Shown here: piece by piece, positions 58,651-64,000 of the stretch | Position numbering within the stretch: the stretch's first letter is position 1 | How the letters are laid out: each line of letters begins with the position of its first letter | NCBI GenBank assembly: GCA_900095095.1 | Contig: FMBT01000365.1 | Coordinates: forward strand, 124,001 to 188,000 | From: Fragilariopsis cylindrus CCMP1102 | Taxonomy: Eukaryota > Bacillariophyta > Bacillariophyceae > Bacillariales > Bacillariaceae | DNA length: 64,000 bases | Reading direction: 5' to 3' | Program-made: the position numbers and the translations under genes | The notes under the pieces: generated by a model | What the model was told of the DNA's origin: nothing | Database searches by the model: none | What the model saw: the letters and a program-made list of their open reading frames with translations, nothing else

Positions 58651-60485
58651 ATGGTCTTCTCTTTATGGATCCCATATACCGATACGCAAGAAGATGAGTC
58701 TGATAGAAGTATTTCATCTGAGGCTGCTATTATTAATAGTGTTGAAAATAACAATGGTAATGGTAATGGTAATGGTAATGGTAATGAAAATGAAAATGAA
58801 AATGGTGACAATAACCATGGAAGAATACACGGTAAAAAACAACCCAAGAATAATTCGTTTTCGAAGTTAAGAAAAAGTTGCAACGAGAATAAACATGTTA
58901 GTAATAATACGAATACATCGCTGACAAAAATACGAACAAGTGATGTCAATAAAAATAATAATAGAAAACATATAAACGATATGAATACTAATTCATTCAC
59001 TAGTTTACCATCAAGCGTCCAAGAGATTGAACACAATAAATCGGTCGACAATTGCTGGAAAAGTAATACTGATGCATTAGAAAAATATTGGAGAAATTGT
59101 TCAAACAAGAAACGGATGATATAATTTTATCTGTCGGATTTATAATCTTACTTATTATTGTTACTATTGGCGTAAGTGTTGGTACTACGACGTCGAGAAG
59201 AAATAATAATAACAACTCACCGTCATCATCATCATCATCAACAACGCAAAAGAAGGTGGTCCCTTCGACTTTTCTGGTGTCGACGTTGACGGCAGTGGTG
59301 GTTCTTCTTTGAATACCACAATACTAACTGGAATACCGTCCATACAAAGTTCTGTCGCCCCTTCTGAGCAGAACTCGATATCACCATCGACATCCAAACC
59401 AACCCAATCTGCACCTCCCTCCGGACTACCGTCAGATTATCCGTCTCTTGAACCATCCTCAAAACCATCAGAATCTTATGTACCATCCATTCCTCCAAGT
59501 AACAATCCATCCGATATTGCATCGTCAAGTCCAACATATACACCAACGGAACCGGTTCAGCCTGTAGCTAGACCACCGATACTACCATTTGGTAATATTA
59601 CTGAAGAAAATGTCGATTCATTACAACCTTTTGTGTGATTGCTGATGTTCCGTATACACAACTCGAACTCGATGAACTTCCGAATCAAATCGCAACACAA
59701 ATGGAGGGGTGTGAATTTTTAGTCATTTAGGTGATATATTTATAGGTGATACTGAATGTAACATTGAGGACTACATTATCATCCAGGATGTAATGCTTCA
59801 GTCACACGTACCAGCATTTGTTGTTCCTGGTGATAATGAATGGAATGATTGTCAACGTCCAAATATTGAAATCGGATGGGATCATTGGACGGATCATTTT
59901 TTAGAATTTGAAGATAATTGGAATCATACATTTTCAGTTATGCGTCAACCAGATTATGAAGAGAATTTTTATTTCATTCATAAGCGGACATTATTTTTTG
60001 GACTTAATATAGTTGCTGGTCGTGTCCATGATGAAACTGAATGGAAGACACGATTAAAATCAGAATTCCTTTGGGTGAAAGATATAATGGAATTAAATCT
60101 TGTAGATATGGAAACTGCAGATGGTGTTATACTAATGGCACATGCACATCCCTCAGAAGATCATCAAGAGTTCTTTAATGCATTTCGTATGTACATTAAA
60201 AATGACTTAGAGAACAAGTTTCCTGTTTTATACCTACATGGTGACGGTCATAACTTTTTAAATACACACAACTATCATAATCAGCCAAACTTCCTTCGTA
60301 TCCAACACGAGGGTGGAACGAACGAACCAGTATTGAAGATTATGGCTGGTCCACAACGAATAGGACCACGAACAAATGCATATAACGCATTCCAGTATGA
60401 TCGACAATTGGAACTTATAAATAATAAGAATCCTAATAATAACAACAATAGTAACAACAATAATAATAATCAGAAAGGGAATTGA
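58651..60485 (+). CDS. Membrane-anchored metallophosphoesterase, four frame breaks
   Basis: Frame 1 (MVFSLWIPYTDTQEDE..., start 58651) is low complexity with NG and NE dipeptide repeats. Frame 2 (from about 59088) supplies the TM helix VGFIILLIIVTIGVSVG and a Ser-rich stalk. Frame 3 (from about 59260) is a PSxxPS-repeat region (PSDYPSLEPSSKPSESYVPS). The catalytic domain follows: VIADVPYTQLELDELPNQIA, LGDIFIGDTEC, FVVPGDNEWNDCQRP, ILMAHAHPSEDHQEFF and VLYLHGDGHNFLNTHNYHNQ, the calcineurin-like metal sites. Frame changes near 59094, 59252, 59629 and 59724 each fit one base missing from a run of A, A, T and C; corrected length is 612 residues and a multiple of three. The C-terminal Asn-rich tail is probably extracellular. 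Confidence 0.65.
58750..58810 (+). repeat. GGTAAT/GAAAAT hexamer repeat
   Basis: Six-base units encoding Gly-Asn and Asn-Glu dipeptides in the phosphoesterase gene. Confidence 0.8.
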
Positions 60486-61011
60486 AAGTTGAGATTGAAA
60501 ATTGCAAGTTGCAAGTTGAAATAAATATAGTACGTTCAGACATAAATGTTAAGCATTATTCTATATAGCATGGTCTCTTATCAAGGTCATCGCATAATAA
60601 TGAATCTGAGCGCACCATCATATTGTAAAGGTGTTAATCATACGCTACCGGTACTAACTTACTGTAATTCTTATAATTTGATTATTATAACTACAAAAGG
60701 ACTGCAAAATGATAATTTTATCAGTTATATATATAATATCTGGTTATTGTTCGTTTCATAGAATATGATAGGTAAAATCAATATGAATTTACAACGGAAG
60801 GAAATGAGTTCTAGGATGATATGATAGTAGTAAGACTCTTGAAGTACAGTAATCTACTGTACATTGTATAGTAGAAATAAAACTATATTTCAGTCTGACC
60901 ATCGTACGAAAGACTCAGTTTCTTCTAAAATAAAAAGCGTATAAATTTAAATATAAAATTGATCTCATATAAGGGAAACAATCGCGTAATGCTCACAATG
61001 GTATAGAATCG

Positions 61012-61088
<77 letters not shown>

Positions 61089-61121
61089 ATCATCCTCAAG
61101 CAACAACCTTAAGCAACTACA
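60486..61121. other. Intergenic region, including upstream of UXT
   Basis: About 640 bases, AT-rich. The last 90 bases (about 61012-61095) are an almost pure CAT/CGT repeat directly upstream of UXT. A GTACAG near 60845 and TCTACTGTAC near 60851 occur. No other gene seen. Confidence 0.4.
61012..61095. repeat. (CAT/CGT)n microsatellite
   Basis: Trinucleotide repeat of ATC/GTC units about 25 bp before the UXT start codon, i.e. in its 5' leader. Confidence 0.9.
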
Positions 61122-61667
61122 ATGAGCAGCTCATCGGAAATTGACCTACAGGATCAGCTTTCATATTATTTACGTTTCGTAGAAACTATTCTAAAACCAA
61201 AACTTGAAAAGGCAGAGATAGCAGCGAACATCGTTCGAGAAGAGATTACAAACTATGAAGAATTAGTAACACGTATGAAAGCCACAAAAAAGACGTTGTT
61301 GACGTCGACGACGACGACGACAGCGACCAAAAAAGACGACGTTTCAGGAACGAATAATAATAATAATATTATGGTTGATATAGGTCATAACGCAATATAT
61401 TGTAATGCTACAGTAAAAGATTTAAATAAGATATTTGTACATGTTGGAATGGGTTTTCATGTCGAATTAAATACAACAGAAGCATCGGAGTTTGCAACGA
61501 AAAGAATAGTTTTTCTACGAGCAACACCATTAAAAGAAAAAGAAGTTGAAATTATTGAAATAAAAGATCATATCCAATCTGCTACAATAATTCTTGATCA
61601 ATTATATACAGAAATGAAGAAAGGAGAGACACGATTTGACGATAACGGGAATAATTTGAATGTATAA
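61122..61667 (+). CDS. UXT: UXT/prefoldin-like alpha-subunit protein
   Basis: Single-exon, 181-residue protein. Helical N-terminus SYYLRFVETILKPKLEKAEIA, EEITNYEELVTRMKATKKTL (coiled coil), then the beta-strand pair IFVHVGMGFHVELNTTEASEF and the closing coiled coil IIEIKDHIQSATIILDQLYTE. The HVGMGFHVELNTTEA segment matches UXT. UXT is part of the URI prefoldin-like complex. A Thr/Asn-rich insertion (about 62-82) interrupts the domain. Its start at 61122 follows the CAT microsatellite. Confidence 0.75.
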   Translation: MSSSSEIDLQDQLSYYLRFVETILKPKLEKAEIAANIVREEITNYEELVTRMKATKKTLLTSTTTTTATKKDDVSGTNNNNNIMVDIGHNAIYCNATVKDLNKIFVHVGMGFHVELNTTEASEFATKRIVFLRATPLKEKEVEIIEIKDHIQSATIILDQLYTEMKKGETRFDDNGNNLNV

Positions 61668-62107
61668 TGCATATAATATTAATTCATTCATTATAATAAT
61701 TTATATACAGTACAGTACTGATCATGATATATTTTCTTTCAATTTCGCTCCTCTATCCTGCTTCTTTTGATGCAGTCATACGCAATACGTCACACAACAC
61801 ACATATTTCCTCGGGAGTCTGATTATTATTTCTATTCCCATTATTTGCATGTCTACACCATTTATTCGTCAGTGCCGATGTTACTCTTCTACTGTACAAG
61901 TAATATACAACACTCATTATTGATAACAACGAAAAATGAATATACAGTATATCATTATATATAATGAAATAACCATTTTTTCACTATATACGAGTTTTGT
62001 AGTGCATTTACTTTTATATATACTATGAGCTGCTCGCGAACTAATAATTGTTTTATAAGCTATTAAAAAATAATAGTGCAGTTTGTTCCCACATCATTTC
62101 TCCTGTC
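61668..62107. other. Convergent spacer between UXT and a membrane protein
   Basis: About 440 bases. Contains GTACAGTAC at 61710-61718; AT-rich, no gene recognised. Confidence 0.4.
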
Positions 62108-64000
62108 TTATTCTTTATTCCGTTGTATTATTTCAAGGTAACGAATTAATCGAATGGATGACAATCCGATGACTAATATTGCATAATCTATTTGATCCCA
62201 TGAATTATAATACGTAGCTATCATGATTTGGATAGACCAACTAATAACGCCCAATGGTGAAGATAAAATATTCTTTCGTATTAGAGACATCATAAATGCT
62301 GTTGTTAGCCGACTAGAACCACTCACACCAATGATTGTACCGAATTGAGAGGAAAATCCATCGGCTAGGAATAATACAGGTAGAACGAATCTTAGTACCC
62401 TTAAAATGTGACAACAAATCTGCTCATCTCGTGGACGAGTGACATCATCTTGTTGTCGCTGCTGCTGCTGCTGCTGTGTTGTGTTGTTGCGTTGAATCTT
62501 GTTGAGTGATTATTTCAGTACTAGAATCTACTTCGGACGTAATATCTTTGCTGCTTAAGGTATTGTTGGTGGATGCTGGTAATATTGTAGACAAAGCCGT
62601 AGTATAAAGTTTACCGATGAGATAGTAAATCGAAACATCATTTTGATGCAACGTGCCGGCCTTGACCTGATGACAAAGAGGAAAAACTGTCAACAAAGTA
62701 ATCATATGAGGTGTCCAGTGAGGAAGATTGATCCAATCCATAAGTAGAGAGCACATCATTGGCATTAGGTAGAATACTAAATAACATATTGTTACATTGA
62801 ATTCCTCCAACGCTTCAAGGACACTACATTTCCACATTAGAATTGCGAACGAACCAGCAATCATAATGGCCTTTGCTATCGTCTCGAAAATTTTGAGTGA
62901 CATTTTTAGGAGTTGTATCGTTAAGACCTTAAATACCTCTTCAACATCTTTCAGCCAGATTGAAATTTTATGAAATTCTTGTGATAAGCTCGTAATTTGT
63001 TGAGAGGATATCTCATATACTTTTCTGACCGTAAGAAAGAAAGATGAACTTCTTATTCCCAATAATATCAAATTAATTCCATCAGAAGTAGCCTTTGAAA
63101 GGTATTGTACAATCGAACGTAGAAAGACTATCAATCTCTGCCAGCTAGAATGTATAATTCGATCAGCAGCACGGTGATGACACTTCTTCTTATTAGGCTG
63201 GTCTGGAGGAGGGCATACCGGTATACTTGTTTGTTTTTGTCCTTCGAAAGACACATCAATACTTATAGTCGGACTTATGGATTGTCCATCATCATCATCA
63301 TTATCATCACCAATTATTTCTTTACCATCACTACTACTACTACCCATGACATCCACAATTTGAGATACATGAGCTTGATCTGTATCGTAGCCAACACCTT
63401 CATTATGACGTGGATTGTTGTCACTCGTCGTATGAGATATAATATCTGGATTATCTACATCACTAGATGTACTTAGGGATGAAGCGTTGGATTCTCCAGC
63501 AAGACTTCCACATATACTCATGGGGATATCATTATCTATCGTCGTATCCTCTTCTTCATGTTGGTCATCATCATCATTATCATCGTCGTCGTCATCATAA
63601 TCGTCTTCAAGATCGATTAATTTACACGATGATGTTGATGATTCTTTCGTTCCAATCGTAATCGGCGACATAAGTTCTTCTGGAACACTATACGTCGCAG
63701 GTGTAGCATCAGATGAATCGTCATTATCATTTAAATGACTTAATATGGTGTTGTGAGATTTATTTATTTGTTGTTGTTGTTGTTGTTGTTGTTGTGTAGT
63801 ACTAGTAGTAAAATCGTTGTTATCTATTATTAAAGCACGGATTTCTGAAGAATTTTCTACTGATTTTAGCCGCTCTACAGATTTTGGAATTGTTTTCTGA
63901 CATCGACGGATTATTGGACGTTTAATGATAGGATCGTGTAGATTATTTGTTGTTCTCAACCGTGATGATGATTTATTATTATCTGAAGTAGTGGAGGATC
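62108..64000 (-). CDS. Multi-pass membrane protein, unknown family (5' partial)
   Basis: The reading frame is open from 64000 (reading SSTTSDNNKSSSRLRT) with no start codon in the window, so the gene enters from the right. Residues corresponding to 63959-63250 are disordered (poly-Gln, poly-Asp, Ser/Thr). From about 63190 down it is membrane-associated: KAIMIAGSFAILMWKC, VTICYLVFYLMPMMCSLLMD and HMITLLTVFPLCHQVK. Near 62455 the frame moves by one base in a CAG run and continues with ILRVLRFVLPVLFLADGF, SRLTTAFMMSLI and YAILVIGLSSIRLIRYLEII to a stop at 62108. No family recognised. The frame break there looks like a repeat-length error. Confidence 0.65.

Noticed and set aside
58641-59108. 155-codon minus-strand frame with hydrophobic runs
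   Set aside because: Complement of the Asn/Glu repeat region of the phosphoesterase; no independent evidence.
61012-61095. CAT repeat as a coding poly-His/poly-Ile tract
   Set aside because: No ATG-initiated frame links it to UXT; it is leader sequence.

Overview
This window is nuclear DNA of a eukaryotic microalga, most likely a diatom or close stramenopile (inference). It is AT-rich, gene-dense, has short GT-AG introns and almost no spacing between convergent genes. The gene set is eukaryotic: PUM3, FES1/HspBP1, ACL4, TAF12, H2A.Z, RPSA, bystin, ACSS3, CLPTM1, cyclophilin, RAD7, RAD9, UXT. Several products point to a diatom-like alga: a large membrane-anchored GH94-type glucan phosphorylase, PS-repeat and poly-Asn surface proteins, a class C GPCR, and sulfotransferase-like proteins. 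No rRNA, tRNA or CRISPR signal was seen.

Layout. 0-5.3 kb: PUM3 (cut by the left edge), a phytanoyl-CoA dioxygenase family gene, FES1. 5.4-12.4 kb: a 1633-residue non-canonical poly(A) polymerase, divergent from ACL4. 12.5-16.6 kb: glucan phosphorylase-like gene, three exons. 16.6-20.2 kb: gene-poor and strikingly CpG-poor. 20.2-23.3 kb: TAF12 converging on H2A.Z, whose first exon holds only the start codon. 23.5-26.9 kb: an intact Crypton-like tyrosine-recombinase ORF between inverted repeats. 27.8-30.7 kb: RPSA and bystin, a divergent small-subunit pair. 30.9-40.0 kb: chalcone-isomerase-like protein, ACSS3, a sulfotransferase whose stop lies three bases from the ACSS3 stop, and a GARS-GART-AIRS purine enzyme. 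40.1-46.1 kb: class C GPCR and CLPTM1. 46.3-50.7 kb: a cyclophilin split into eleven exons, and RAD7. 51.0-53.5 kb: GT14 glycosyltransferase with a lectin-like tail. 53.9-64 kb: sulfotransferase-like gene, RAD9, a membrane metallophosphoesterase, UXT and a membrane protein cut by the right edge.

Two window-wide patterns stand out. Six genes are interrupted by single-base frame changes, nearly all explained by one base missing from a homopolymer; in three of them (CLPTM1, GT14, phosphoesterase), and in the dioxygenase gene, adding the bases also makes the independently chosen splice phases or total length come out right. This suggests uncorrected long-read assembly errors more than gene death. 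Second, three intergenic islands (17.2-19.9, 26.5-27.7, 56.9-57.8 kb) are almost free of CpG, as expected for methylated, decayed repeats. Many genes sit head to head over 370-640 bp spacers, and ribosome biogenesis and chromatin functions are over-represented among these pairs.
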